Below are positions 33,446-41,716 of a stretch of 64,000 bases of DNA, in pieces. The stretch covers positions 1,798,001 to 1,862,000 of the forward strand of contig NZ_JACCBV010000001.1 in NCBI RefSeq assembly GCF_013409785.1. Reading direction: 5' to 3'. The notes beneath the pieces were generated by a model that saw nothing but the letters and a program-made list of their open reading frames with translations, did not search any database and was not told the DNA's origin. The translations under genes were made by a program, and so were the position numbers. Position 1 is the stretch's first letter. Every line of letters begins with the position of its first letter. The DNA comes from Microbacterium immunditiarum. GTDB lineage: Bacteria; Actinomycetota; Actinomycetes; Actinomycetales; Microbacteriaceae.

Positions 33446-34075
33446 GTGGATCTGACCGCTCCTCGCGAGCACGGGCCGGTGTCGATCCGACTCGTGAAGC
33501 AGCGCGACGCGCGCGTGCTGCAGCAGGAGCTGCTGTCGAACCGCGCATGGCTGCGGCCGTGGGAGGCGACCAGCCCTGACGGTCCGGTGTCGTTCGACAT
33601 GAGGCTCGGCATCCGTCGTCTCCTCCAGCAGTACCGCGACGGACTCGGTGTTCCGTTCGTCATGGAGTACGACGGCGAGATCGCCGGCCAGCTCAACGTG
33701 TGGGGGATCGCGCGCGGGTCGCTCGCGTCGGCGACGATCGGGTATTGGGTGAGCGAGCGGTTCGCAGGCCGCAACATCACGCCGACCGCGGTCGCGATGG
33801 CGACCGACGTGTGCTTCCGCGAGCTGAACCTGCACCGCATGGAGATCTGCATCCGCCCCGAGAACCGCGCGAGCCTGCGGGTGGTCGAGAAGCTCGGCTT
33901 CCGCTACGAGGGGCTCCGCCGCCGCTACATCCACATCGATGGGGACTGGCGCGACCACTACTGCTTCGCGCTCGTTCGCGAGGAGGTCCCCGAGGGCGTG
34001 CTCGAGCGCTGGGTCACGGGGCGCGCGCCGCAGGACGCGGCATCCGTTCCTCCGTCCGACCGCCTGCACGCGTAA
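33446..34075 (+). CDS. GNAT family N-acetyltransferase (RimJ/RimL-like)
   Basis: A 209-aa acetyl-CoA-dependent acetyltransferase. It begins PVSIRLVKQRDARVLQQELL. The GNAT core includes ATIGYWVSERFAGRNITP (motif A with a degenerate pyrophosphate loop) and HRMEICIRPENRASLRVVEK, followed by LGFRYEGLRRRYIHIDGDWRD, which is typical of RimJ-type protein N-terminal acetyltransferases. The GTG start follows GGGAGG. The target is unknown. The gene sits 42 nt downstream of galU. Confidence 0.87.
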   Translation: MDLTAPREHGPVSIRLVKQRDARVLQQELLSNRAWLRPWEATSPDGPVSFDMRLGIRRLLQQYRDGLGVPFVMEYDGEIAGQLNVWGIARGSLASATIGYWVSERFAGRNITPTAVAMATDVCFRELNLHRMEICIRPENRASLRVVEKLGFRYEGLRRRYIHIDGDWRDHYCFALVREEVPEGVLERWVTGRAPQDAASVPPSDRLHA

Positions 34076-34138
34076 GTCGCGGGACGGCCGCGTGGGCGAC
34101 ACGCGAACGGATGCCCCGGACCGCGCCCCGCACTCGCT

Positions 34139-34144
34139 TACCGT
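34139..34144 (+). promoter_or_regulatory. -10 box of the membrane-protein gene, leaderless start
   Basis: TACCGT, 7 nt before the ATG at 34152. Confidence 0.45.
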
Positions 34145-34151
34145 TGACGGC

Positions 34152-35051
34152 ATGGGCGGGCAGGTGCTGGGCGGTGGGGTGATCGTCGCCGTGACGGTCC
34201 TGCTGTGGCTCGTCTACCTCCTGCCGTCGTGGCACAGCCGTCGTCAGTACGACGCGGCCGAGCGCAACGCGGTGCGGCTCAACCAAGCGCTGCGCGTGCT
34301 CGCCGAGACGGCGGAGACGCCCGAAGAGGTGCGGCTCGAGCTCAACACGCGGACGGCGCTCGCGCAGCAGCGGCTCGCGCGTCGCGCGATCGCCGAGCGA
34401 GAGCACGCAGCCCTCGAACAGTCGCGGATCGAGCTCGAGCAGGCTCGCGCCGAGCGGGCGACCGCCCGGCGCTCGCCGCACGCGCGTCGTGCTCGCGCGC
34501 GGCGCCGCATGCGGCTCGCGACCACGACGGTGGGGCTCGCCGCGCTCGGCTTCGCCGGCTGGGGAGCGTGGGAGGTCGTGACAACCGGCGCGCAGCTGCT
34601 CCTGTGGTCTTCGGTGGCCGTGGCCGTGCTGTGCGCGCTGATGCTCGTGCGCCTTTCGCGCGTCGCCGCTCGTGCGGCTGCGAGGGCGGAGAAGGCGGAT
34701 GCCGCGACCCGCGCACCCGTGACCGTGCAGGACGTCGCACTCGAGCCCGACCGGGCGTGGCAGCCGCGCGAGCTTCCTCGGCCGCTCACGGCCTCGGCGG
34801 GGTCTCGAGCCGCGGCCGTGCTCGAGGCGGAGGAGGCGCGCGAAGCGCGACGTCGCGCGGCCCTCGACGAGGCGATCCGCGCGCGGGCGGAGGCTCAGGC
34901 GCCTCCCTCGATCGACCGCGCGCGTCAGGCTCGCGAGGCTCGTCCTGCCGCCGCGGGCACGCCGGACTTCGCGCGCATGGGCTACGTCGACGACGCCGAG
35001 ATCGAGGCGCATGTGCGGCGCCTGCTCGCGCGTCGCGCGGCGGGGGAGTAG
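34152..35051 (+). CDS. Membrane protein with coiled-coil region, function unknown
   Basis: A 299-aa protein. TM1 lies at residues 6-24 (LGGGVIVAVTVLLWLVYLLP). A long Arg/Glu/Ala-rich helix with coiled-coil character (residues 35-115) follows. Two further membrane segments lie at about residues 124-142 (TTTVGLAALGFAGWGAWEVV) and 148-166 (LLLWSSVAVAVLCALMLV). A second charged helical tail ends YVDDAEIEAHVRRLLARR. I recognise no catalytic domain. Upstream galU and the acetyltransferase suggest a conserved neighbourhood but do not define a role. Confidence 0.75.
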   Translation: MGGQVLGGGVIVAVTVLLWLVYLLPSWHSRRQYDAAERNAVRLNQALRVLAETAETPEEVRLELNTRTALAQQRLARRAIAEREHAALEQSRIELEQARAERATARRSPHARRARARRRMRLATTTVGLAALGFAGWGAWEVVTTGAQLLLWSSVAVAVLCALMLVRLSRVAARAAARAEKADAATRAPVTVQDVALEPDRAWQPRELPRPLTASAGSRAAAVLEAEEAREARRRAALDEAIRARAEAQAPPSIDRARQAREARPAAAGTPDFARMGYVDDAEIEAHVRRLLARRAAGE

Positions 35052-35079
35052 CGGCGAGAACGGTCCTCGGGTGGTCCGG

Positions 35080-35096
35080 ACGGCTCGTCGAGCCGT
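35080..35096 (+). terminator. Hairpin after the membrane-protein gene
   Basis: ACGGCTCGTCGAGCCGT, a near-perfect palindrome 28 nt after the stop codon and just before the tRNA promoter. It is probably a terminator, though short and without a U-tract. Confidence 0.5.
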
Positions 35097-35098
35097 GC

Positions 35099-35104
35099 TA
35101 ATCT
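35099..35104 (+). promoter_or_regulatory. -10 box of the tRNA-Ala gene
   Basis: TAATCT, 13 nt before the first base of the mature tRNA, leaving a short 5' leader. No clear -35 box is visible. Confidence 0.5.
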
Positions 35105-35117
35105 ATCTGAGGTTCAC

Positions 35118-35190
35118 GGGCCTGTGGCGCAGTTGGTAGCGCGTCTCGTTCGCAATGAGAAGGTCAGGGGTTCGAATCCCCTCAGGTCCA
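35118..35190 (+). tRNA. tRNA-Ala (anticodon CGC)
   Basis: A complete cloverleaf of 73 nt. Acceptor GGGCCTG pairs with CAGGTCC and contains the G3:U70 alanine identity pair. The D stem is GCGC/GCGC. The anticodon arm TCTCG-TTCGCAA-TGAGA gives anticodon CGC (codon GCG). The T arm is AGGGG-TTCGAAT-CCCCT. The discriminator base is A and CCA is not encoded. Confidence 0.95.
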
Positions 35191-35198
35191 CAGAACGC

Positions 35199-35227
35199 CT
35201 CAGCCCCCGGCTCGTCCGGGGGCTGAG
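35199..35227 (+). terminator. Terminator of tRNA-Ala
   Basis: Perfect 12-bp stem CTCAGCCCCCGG / CCGGGGGCTGAG with a 5-nt loop, beginning 8 nt after the tRNA. Confidence 0.8.
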
Positions 35228-35245
35228 TCGTTCTACGAGCACTGT

Positions 35246-35340
35246 GATTCGAACCCCTGGGTGGGCCCACGCCGCAGAGGCTCCGCGCGACGCGCAGCGG
35301 CGCGTGGAGGGGCGGTGGGGACGAATCCCCTCAGGTCCAC
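35246..35340. repeat. tRNA-Ala remnants: inverted T-arm fragment and duplicated 3' end
   Basis: CGAATCCCCTCAGGTCCAC (35322-35340) repeats exactly the last 19 nt around the 3' end of tRNA-Ala (35173-35191) in direct orientation. GATTCGAACCCCTG (35246-35259) is the exact reverse complement of part of the T arm (35165-35178). Such a duplicated tRNA 3' end is what an integrase attachment site leaves behind, but no integrase gene lies near. Confidence 0.65.
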
Positions 35341-35369
35341 TGAGGCGTCCTATCGCCACGTGATTCGCG

Positions 35370-36236
35370 TCAGAGCTCCGCGACCCGCGGCACGACCTCG
35401 GTCGCGAGCCGCTCGACCCACTCGAGCTGGCGGTCGGGCCGGACACTGAGCACGACGAGGTCGATTCCGAGGTCGCGGAGCCGCTTCACCTGGTCGAGCC
35501 AGCCCGGGGCATCCGGATTCAGCCGACCCGCGAGCGCCTGCTTCTCGATCGCGTCGTAATCTGTGCCGACGTCATCGCAATGCCGTCTCAGCACGTCCAG
35601 CAGCTCGGCGACCTCCTCCGGGTCGGCGGAGGTGAAGTTGACGATCTGGGCGAACTGCGCGGCGAGTCGCAGGGTCTTGCGCTTGCCCTTGCCTCCGATC
35701 ATGATCGGCGGATGCGGCGACGCCACCGGCTGCGGACTGTTGAGCGTCTGCGCGAGGCGGTAGTGGCGGCCCTCGAAGGGGCCGTCATCGTCGCCCCACA
35801 TCTGCTTCGCGATCCGGAGCGTCTCCTCGAGGCGCTCGAAGCGGTCCGCGATCGGCGGGAACGGAACGCCCAGCGCCGCATGCTCGCGCTCGTACCACGC
35901 GGCGCCGATGCCGAAGAACGACCGGCCGCTGCTCAGCACGTCGAGGGTCGTGGCGGTCTTCGCGAGCAGACCGGGGTGGCGGTACGTCACGCCCACGACG
36001 AGGGGGCCGATGCGCAGGCGCGACGTGTGGGCGGCGACGAACCCGAGTGTCGTGTACGCCTCGAGCATCGGCTGTGCCGCGTCGCCCGTCGCATCCATCT
36101 GGAACCAGTGGTCCATGACGGTGAACTGATCGAACCCGCCGTCCTCGGCGACCTTCGCTGTCGCGACGATGTCCTCGGCGATCGCGGCTTCTCCGCCGGG
36201 CGTCGTGTAGTTCCAGTAGTGGATTCCTGTGCGCAT
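35370..36236 (-). CDS. LLM-class flavin oxidoreductase, probably F420-dependent
   Basis: A 288-aa luciferase-like monooxygenase (TIM barrel). It begins MRTGIHYWNYTTPGGEAAIA. Family blocks are GFDQFTVMDHWFQMD, LRIGPLVVGVTYRHPGLLAK, LDVLSSGRSFFGIGAAWYER and FERLEETLRIAKQMWG. The TxxGIxxWN-type start and RHPGLLAK block are common in coenzyme F420-dependent actinobacterial members. The substrate is unknown. The ATG at 36236 is 6 nt behind a TACCCT box on the minus strand, so the longer reading frame upstream is not used. Confidence 0.87.
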   Translation of the reverse strand: MRTGIHYWNYTTPGGEAAIAEDIVATAKVAEDGGFDQFTVMDHWFQMDATGDAAQPMLEAYTTLGFVAAHTSRLRIGPLVVGVTYRHPGLLAKTATTLDVLSSGRSFFGIGAAWYEREHAALGVPFPPIADRFERLEETLRIAKQMWGDDDGPFEGRHYRLAQTLNSPQPVASPHPPIMIGGKGKRKTLRLAAQFAQIVNFTSADPEEVAELLDVLRRHCDDVGTDYDAIEKQALAGRLNPDAPGWLDQVKRLRDLGIDLVVLSVRPDRQLEWVERLATEVVPRVAEL

Positions 36237-36242
36237 GGTCAC

Positions 36243-36248
36243 AGGGTA
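36243..36248 (-). promoter_or_regulatory. -10 box of the LLM oxidoreductase gene, leaderless start
   Basis: TACCCT on the minus strand, 6 nt before the ATG at 36236. Confidence 0.5.
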
Positions 36249-36277
36249 GGGGCGCCGGAAGGGGGTGGGGGCCGGCG

Positions 36278-37444
36278 TCAGCCGATCAGTCCCGGCAGGG
36301 CATCCGCGCCCATTCCGTAGCTGATGCGCACGCACGGCAGCGCGAGCTTGTCGGAGCCGATGCGCACGTAACCCTGCTCGATCGTGCGCGCGAGCTCGAA
36401 GCCCGCTTGTCGCACTCCCTGCTTCGCGGTCTCGTTGTAATGCCCGAACGGATAGGCGACGACCTCCTTCGCGCCGAGGACCGCGGCGGATGCCTCGAGG
36501 TCGGCCGCGATGTCGGCGGCGGCCCAGTTGACCATCTGGCCGTCGCCGTTCGCCCCCGGCTGGTGCATGTCGTGCGTGTGCGAGCGGCGCAGCACGTACT
36601 TCGACGGGGGCGGGTCCTGCCGGTGCGCGGTGATCATGAACGATGTCGTGAGCACCTTGTACTTGTCGACGATCGGCACGGCGAGATCGAACCACGTCTG
36701 GTCGGCGGCGTCGTCGGTCACGATGAGGGAGTGGTTCGGCAGGAAGAGCCTGCCGTCGATGAACGCCGAAAGCTCGTCCCACGTCGGGAAGTAGAAGCCG
36801 TCCTGGGCGATGTACGCCATGTGCGCCTCGAAGTCGCCGATGTACACGTGATTGCCGCGCGTCCAGCCGCTCTCGCCTTCCGGCTTGGCGGTGAACTGGT
36901 GGTACATCATGATCGGGATGCGCGCGTTCTCGGCGGCGTTCGCCTCGGGCGTCGTCCACGCGCCGTAGAGGGTCAGCTGCCTCTCGGTGCATGCGACCTC
37001 TCGTGAGCCGTTCATGCGGGCGGGGACCGCGTAGGCGGCGGCATCCGCCAGCGTGGCGTACCACCCCGCGAACACGAGGCCCTCGCGCTGCGGGATCGGC
37101 AGCCTGTCGAACAGGCTGCCTTCGCTCTGGAGGATCGGGGGGAGGTCGACCTCTTCGCCCTCGAACGACACGACGCATGCGGCCGGGTCGTCGGTCGCCG
37201 CGAGAAGCGCCTGAACCAGCGTCGGGGGAGTCTCGGCGGGCGGCTCGTCGCCCGCCGTCGGCGTCGCACTCGGGCCGATCGGTGCAGGCGTCTGCGGCGA
37301 CGAGGAGGACCCTGAGCCGAGCGCGGCCATCGCTCCGGCGAGCCCGACGATGACGCCGATCACGGCCACGGCCGCGACGGAAGGCGCGACATGGCGCCGG
37401 CGCGCGGTGGCACCAGCGCGCGTCGATCTCGCGGACCGGCCCAT
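36278..37444 (-). CDS. Membrane-anchored polysaccharide deacetylase with InlB-repeat-like domain
   Basis: A 388-aa extracellular protein. The N-terminus is basic, followed by one membrane anchor (VAAVAVIGVIVGLAGAMAAL) and a Ser/Pro/Thr linker. Residues of about 90-170 end in LVFAGWY ... LTLYGAWTTPEA, the pattern of InlB/Flg_new beta-grasp repeats. A NodB-type deacetylase domain follows: IPIMMYHQFT, metal-binding DD in LIVTDDAADQ, HxxxH in SHTHDMHQP, and VAYPFGHYNE. It probably deacetylates a cell-wall glycan. The ATG at 37444 is chosen because the anchor follows directly; an upstream extension is rejected. Confidence 0.85.
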   Translation of the reverse strand: MGRSARSTRAGATARRRHVAPSVAAVAVIGVIVGLAGAMAALGSGSSSSPQTPAPIGPSATPTAGDEPPAETPPTLVQALLAATDDPAACVVSFEGEEVDLPPILQSEGSLFDRLPIPQREGLVFAGWYATLADAAAYAVPARMNGSREVACTERQLTLYGAWTTPEANAAENARIPIMMYHQFTAKPEGESGWTRGNHVYIGDFEAHMAYIAQDGFYFPTWDELSAFIDGRLFLPNHSLIVTDDAADQTWFDLAVPIVDKYKVLTTSFMITAHRQDPPPSKYVLRRSHTHDMHQPGANGDGQMVNWAAADIAADLEASAAVLGAKEVVAYPFGHYNETAKQGVRQAGFELARTIEQGYVRIGSDKLALPCVRISYGMGADALPGLIG

Positions 37445-37582
37445 CACCTTCCCAGAGGGTCGTTCGCCGCGGCCCCAGTTCCGCGACGTCAGCGGGATTC
37501 TAGCGTGGAGCGCAAGCCTTGCGGGGATCCGACACACAAGTGCAAGAAGACGACGAAAATGCGAGAGAAGGTGATGAAGTGC

Positions 37583-37630
37583 TTGATAACACGGGATGCC
37601 CGCCCTAGATTTGCCGCAATCGGGCATCCC
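37583..37630 (+). promoter_or_regulatory. Promoter of the secreted beta-helix gene with flanking inverted repeat
   Basis: TTGATA (37583-37588) and TAGATT (37606-37611) with a 17-nt spacer make a strong promoter. GGGATGCCCG (37593-37602) and CGGGCATCCC (37621-37630) form a 10-bp inverted repeat that brackets the -10 box, so it may be an operator. Confidence 0.6.
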
Positions 37631-37655
37631 TCACCCCACGAGAAACGAGTCGACG

Positions 37656-39683
37656 ATGACGCGTCCCCTCCCCGCCGTCGCCGCGCTGGCCGCGGCATCC
37701 GTCACCCTCGCCATGCTGGCCGCAGCGCCCGTGGCAACCGCCGCACCGCCGTGGTCGACGCCACCGCCCGACCCGATCGTCACGCGGGCCGGGCTCGACC
37801 CCGCGCTCACCGAGGGACGCGGGGCGGGCGTGCCGTTCCTCGAGCAGGAGGCCGAGAACGCGCGCACGAACGGCACGGTGCTCGATGCGGGTCGCGACGC
37901 GTACACGGTGGCGGGCGAGGCATCCGGCCGTTCCGCGGTCAGTCTCGCACCCGGTCAGTGGGTCGAGTTCACGCTCCCGGCACCGACGAACGCGATCACG
38001 GTGCGGTACAGCATTCCGGATGCCGCGCAGGGAGGCGGCATCACGGCGCCGTTGCGCATCACGACGAAGAACAAGCCGTACACGCTCACGATGACGTCGC
38101 AGTATGCGTACCTCTACAACCAGTATCCCTTCACGAACGACCCGAACGCGGGGCTGCTGCATCCGGACTGGTGGATCACCGAGTGCTCGTGCGTGCCGCA
38201 GTTCGACCTGCCGGACTTCGAACCCGCGAAGCCGTTCCGGCCGATGAAGTTCTTCGACGAGGAGCGCGTGCTCTTCGACAAGACGTATCAGGCGGGCGAC
38301 ACGATCCGGCTCACCGCGCCCCACGGGGTCGAGGCGACGGTCATCGACCTCGTCGACACCGAGCTCGTCGGCCCGCCGGTCCAGGTGCGCGAAGCGGAGA
38401 ACGTGCTCGAGTACGGAGCCGACAAGCACGGCCGCAGAGACTCCGCTCCGGCGATCGAGAAGGCGATCGCCGCGGCGCAGAAGAGCGGGCTGCCCGTGTA
38501 CCTCCCGACGGGCACGTACCGCGTCGACCGCCACATCATCGTGGATGACGTGACGATCGTCGGCGCCGGCCACTGGTACACGAAGGTCAAGGGTCGCGAG
38601 GTCGCCCTCTCGAAGCCTGCGCCCGACGGCTCGGTGCACAACGGCGTCGGGTTCTACGGCAAGGACGCCGCCGACGGCGGCAGCCGCGACGTGCACATCT
38701 CGGGTCTCGCGATCGAGGGCGATGTGCGCGAGCGCATCGACACAGACCAGGTGAACGGCATCGGCGGCGCGTTCAGCGACTCGACCTTCCGCGACCTGCA
38801 CATCCAGCACACCAAGGTGGGAATCTGGCTCGACGGACCGATGTCGAACGTGACGATCGATCACGCCATCATCGTCGACCAGATCGCGGATGCCGTGAAC
38901 TTCCACCGCGGCGTCACAGACTCGCGCGTGGTGAACACGTTCGTCCGCAACACCGGCGACGACGGCCTCGCGATGTGGGCCGAGACGGACCAGAACGCGG
39001 GCAACGTGTTCGAGCGAAACACCGTGCAGTCGCCGACGCTCGCGAACGGCATCGCGATCTACGGCGGGCGGGACAACACCGTCGCACGCAATCTCGTCGC
39101 CGACCCGGTGCGCGAGGGGAGCGGCCTGCACGCGGGCGCCCGGTTCGGCGCGCAGCCGTTCGAGGGCGCGCTGGGCTTCACCGACAACACGACCGTGCGC
39201 GCGGGCGGATTCGAGCTCAACTGGAGGATAGGCCTCGGATCGCTGTGGATCTACGCGCTCGACCGGTCGATCGACGGCGCGATCCGCGTCACCGGCGACC
39301 ACTACCTCGACTCGACCTACAACGCGATCATGATGGTGTCGGAGTGGGCGGTCCGAAACGACGTCGCGATCACGGATGTCGCTTTCGAAGACGTGCGCGT
39401 CGACGGCACCGGCACGTCGGTGCTCAGCGCGCGGGTCGCCGGCGGCGCGTCGTTCGAGAACGTCGACGCGCGAGGCGTCGGCGCGGTCGGGATCAACAAC
39501 TGCGGGTCGTTCAACTTCCCGCCGACGGGGAGCGAGTTCACCGTGGCCGATCTCGGCGGCAATGACGGCGGCGGCACGACAGGCGCGTGGATGGCTGAGT
39601 GGGAGCTGCCGAACACGATCACGTGCGACGACCGCCCACCGGTGGTCGCACCGCCGCCCCCGTCGCCGTGGGCTCAGCCGTAA
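37656..39683 (+). CDS. Secreted right-handed beta-helix protein, probable polysaccharide-degrading enzyme
   Basis: A 675-aa exported protein. The signal peptide ends APVATA. Residues of about 45-240 form a CBM6/35-like carbohydrate-binding beta-sandwich (EAENARTNGTVLDAG ... SAVSLAPGQWVEFTLPAP). A pectate-lyase-like helix then begins VLEYGADKHGRRDSAPAIEKA and carries repeated coils such as GIWLDGPMSNVTIDHAIIVD and RNTGDDGLAMWAE. The CBM plus helix order recalls GH87 alpha-1,3-glucanases, but I cannot assign the family firmly. The ATG at 37656 starts the signal peptide. It diverges from the deacetylase gene, so both may act on one glycan. Confidence 0.8.
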   Translation: MTRPLPAVAALAAASVTLAMLAAAPVATAAPPWSTPPPDPIVTRAGLDPALTEGRGAGVPFLEQEAENARTNGTVLDAGRDAYTVAGEASGRSAVSLAPGQWVEFTLPAPTNAITVRYSIPDAAQGGGITAPLRITTKNKPYTLTMTSQYAYLYNQYPFTNDPNAGLLHPDWWITECSCVPQFDLPDFEPAKPFRPMKFFDEERVLFDKTYQAGDTIRLTAPHGVEATVIDLVDTELVGPPVQVREAENVLEYGADKHGRRDSAPAIEKAIAAAQKSGLPVYLPTGTYRVDRHIIVDDVTIVGAGHWYTKVKGREVALSKPAPDGSVHNGVGFYGKDAADGGSRDVHISGLAIEGDVRERIDTDQVNGIGGAFSDSTFRDLHIQHTKVGIWLDGPMSNVTIDHAIIVDQIADAVNFHRGVTDSRVVNTFVRNTGDDGLAMWAETDQNAGNVFERNTVQSPTLANGIAIYGGRDNTVARNLVADPVREGSGLHAGARFGAQPFEGALGFTDNTTVRAGGFELNWRIGLGSLWIYALDRSIDGAIRVTGDHYLDSTYNAIMMVSEWAVRNDVAITDVAFEDVRVDGTGTSVLSARVAGGASFENVDARGVGAVGINNCGSFNFPPTGSEFTVADLGGNDGGGTTGAWMAEWELPNTITCDDRPPVVAPPPPSPWAQP

Positions 39684-39706
39684 TCGCCTCGCGCTGAGGC
39701 ATGAAG

Positions 39707-39750
39707 GAAGGCGGATGCCGCGGCCTGCCTGGCTCGCGGCATCCGCCTTC
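39707..39750. terminator. Strong hairpin between convergent genes
   Basis: 16-bp perfect stem GAAGGCGGATGCCGCG / CGCGGCATCCGCCTTC with a 12-nt loop, between the beta-helix gene (+) and the ZIP gene (-). The stem contains the CGGATGCCGC motif that is over-represented in this window. Confidence 0.85.
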
Positions 39751-39759
39751 TCTCGTCGG

Positions 39760-40542
39760 TCAGCCCGTGAGCTCGTGCAGGAGGAAGGCGCACAAGAAGC
39801 CGATCGTGGCCCACAACCCGGTCAGCCCGCGTTGCTGGGCGAACGCCTCGGGGATCATCGTGTTGCAGAGCATGGCGAGCAGGCCGCCCGCGGCGACCGT
39901 CGTGATCACGGCGATGAGGCTCACCGGGGCGGCCTGGAACACCGCGAAGCCGGCCACCGACGCCACGATCGTCACGACGGCGATGCCACACCACAGCAGC
40001 GCGACCGCCCGACCGCTTGAGCCGCCTCGCTTGAGCGCCGCAGTCGACCCGAGACCCTCCGGGAAGTTGCTGATCGCGATCGCGGCGACGATCGGAATGC
40101 TGATGCCGCCCTGCAGGACGGAGAGCCCCATCACGATCGACTCGGGGATACCGTCGATGAGCGCCCCGATCGCGATGGCGACGCCCGTGCCGCCGGCCAA
40201 GCGCGCGCCTCGCCGCACCGCGATGTTCTTCGGGGCGACCGTCGGCGGTGCCGGAGGGGGAACGCTCGTGCGCTTCCTGGGGCGCGTGACGAGCCAGTCG
40301 GCGACGATGTACAGGATCGCACCGCCGAGGAATCCGATGGATACGGGGATCAACCCGCCCGCTTCAGCGGCCTCCTCGACGAGCTCGAACGCGAGGGTCG
40401 AGATGAGCACCCCCGCGCCGAGCGCCATGATCCCCGCGACCAGGCGCTGCGGAATGTCGACGAACCACGCCAACCCGGCGCCGACCAGCAGGGTGCCCCC
40501 GGCGATAAGCCCGCTCAGCGCCGCGAGCCAGAGTCCGTCCAT
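39760..40542 (-). CDS. ZIP family metal transporter
   Basis: A 260-aa membrane protein with about eight helices. A loop after helix 3 is Pro-rich and basic (TRPRKRTSVPPPAPP) rather than His-rich. The helix 4 and 5 metal motifs read ALIDGIPESIVMG and ISNFPEGLGS. Zinc-type ZIPs carry His at the positions where Asp and Asn stand here, so metal specificity may differ. The ATG at 40542 lies 6 nt behind a TAGGTT box. Family membership is clear and the substrate uncertain. Confidence 0.83.
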   Translation of the reverse strand: MDGLWLAALSGLIAGGTLLVGAGLAWFVDIPQRLVAGIMALGAGVLISTLAFELVEEAAEAGGLIPVSIGFLGGAILYIVADWLVTRPRKRTSVPPPAPPTVAPKNIAVRRGARLAGGTGVAIAIGALIDGIPESIVMGLSVLQGGISIPIVAAIAISNFPEGLGSTAALKRGGSSGRAVALLWCGIAVVTIVASVAGFAVFQAAPVSLIAVITTVAAGGLLAMLCNTMIPEAFAQQRGLTGLWATIGFLCAFLLHELTG

Positions 40543-40548
40543 GGCGTC

Positions 40549-40554
40549 AACCTA
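40549..40554 (-). promoter_or_regulatory. -10 box of the ZIP gene, leaderless start
   Basis: TAGGTT on the minus strand, 6 nt before the ATG at 40542. Confidence 0.55.
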
Positions 40555-40639
40555 GCGCGGAGCGGCGTCTGGTCGCGGCAGCGCGCGCAACCGGCGCACG
40601 CGGGGACAGCCCCGGTGCGCCGGTTCGCGAGTAAGCGCG

Positions 40640-41716
40640 TCAGTGCGCGAGCGCGGGCTTGCGACCGCCGTCGGCGAGACGCTGCGCGGCGAGACCCTCG
40701 GCCGCCTCGAGCGGCGACACGCCACGCGACTCCGCCTCGTCGAAGACGCGGCGCACGGTGTCCCCGATGGCCGCGACGCGGTCCATGACCTCGGCCTTCG
40801 TGCCGAGCTGCTTCGCCACGAGGTCGAGGTAGATCACGCCGCCGGCGTTCACGACGAAGTCGGGGGCGTAGAGGATCCCGCGCGACGCTAGCCGGTCGGC
40901 CCCCGCACGCTCGGCGAGCGGGTTGTTCGCAGGACCGCACACCGCCTTCGCGTCCAGCGCGTCGATCACGTCGTTATTGAGCACGCCGCCGATGCCCGCC
41001 GGCACGAACACGTCCGCGGGGACGAGGTGCTCGGTGCCGGGCTCGGCCCAGTCGACGCCGAGGTCTGCGGCGAGGTCGCGCTTGGCGGGGTTGACGTCGG
41101 TCACCGTCAGCACGGCGCCTTCCGCCGCGAGTCGAACGGCGAGCCGGCTGCCGACCTGGCCCAGTCCCGAGATGGTGATGCGGCGGTCGTGGACCTCTCT
41201 CGAGCCGGTGACCCGCTCGAGCGTCGCCCGGATCGCCTCGTACACGCCGATGCTCGTGGGGCCGGCCGGCTCGCCCGAGCCGCCGACGGCGTCGGGGAGG
41301 CCCACCACGTGCTCGGTGCGCTCGCTCACGACGAGCATGTCCTCGGTCGTCGAGCCGACGTCCTCCGCCGTGCGGTACAGGCCGTGGAAGGACTCGACCG
41401 CGTCGCCGAGATCGCGGAACGCCGCGCGGCGGCGCTCCGCGTCGAGCTGCGTTCCGGGCGGAAGCGCGATCACGGACTTGCCGCCACCGGCGTCGAGGCC
41501 TGCCGCCGCGTTCTTGAGCGTCATCGCCTCCGACAGGCGAAGCGCGTCACCGAGACCGTCGCTCCAGTTCGGGTACGTCCACAGGCGGGCGCCGCCGAGG
41601 GCGGAGCCGAGCACCGATGAGTGCAGCGCGACGATGATCACCAGACCGCTTCGACGACCCGTGATCACCTCCACGCGTTCGTGGTCGAAACGGGGCAGGG
41701 GCAGGGTGTGCGTCAT
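40640..41716 (-). CDS. Glu/Leu/Phe/Val dehydrogenase family protein (leucine/valine dehydrogenase type)
   Basis: A 358-aa NAD-dependent amino acid dehydrogenase. The glycine-rich catalytic-lysine block is DAGGGKSVIALP, LRLSEAMTLKNAAAGL lies before it, the Rossmann motif is ISGLGQVGSRLA, and GPANNPLAE and PDFVVNAGGVI are conserved in leucine and valine dehydrogenases. It would interconvert branched-chain amino acids and their oxo acids. The ATG at 41716 (MTHTLPLPRFDHERVEV) follows AAGAGGA; the longer reading frame runs into unlikely sequence. No regulator is adjacent. Confidence 0.9.
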   Translation of the reverse strand: MTHTLPLPRFDHERVEVITGRRSGLVIIVALHSSVLGSALGGARLWTYPNWSDGLGDALRLSEAMTLKNAAAGLDAGGGKSVIALPPGTQLDAERRRAAFRDLGDAVESFHGLYRTAEDVGSTTEDMLVVSERTEHVVGLPDAVGGSGEPAGPTSIGVYEAIRATLERVTGSREVHDRRITISGLGQVGSRLAVRLAAEGAVLTVTDVNPAKRDLAADLGVDWAEPGTEHLVPADVFVPAGIGGVLNNDVIDALDAKAVCGPANNPLAERAGADRLASRGILYAPDFVVNAGGVIYLDLVAKQLGTKAEVMDRVAAIGDTVRRVFDEAESRGVSPLEAAEGLAAQRLADGGRKPALAH

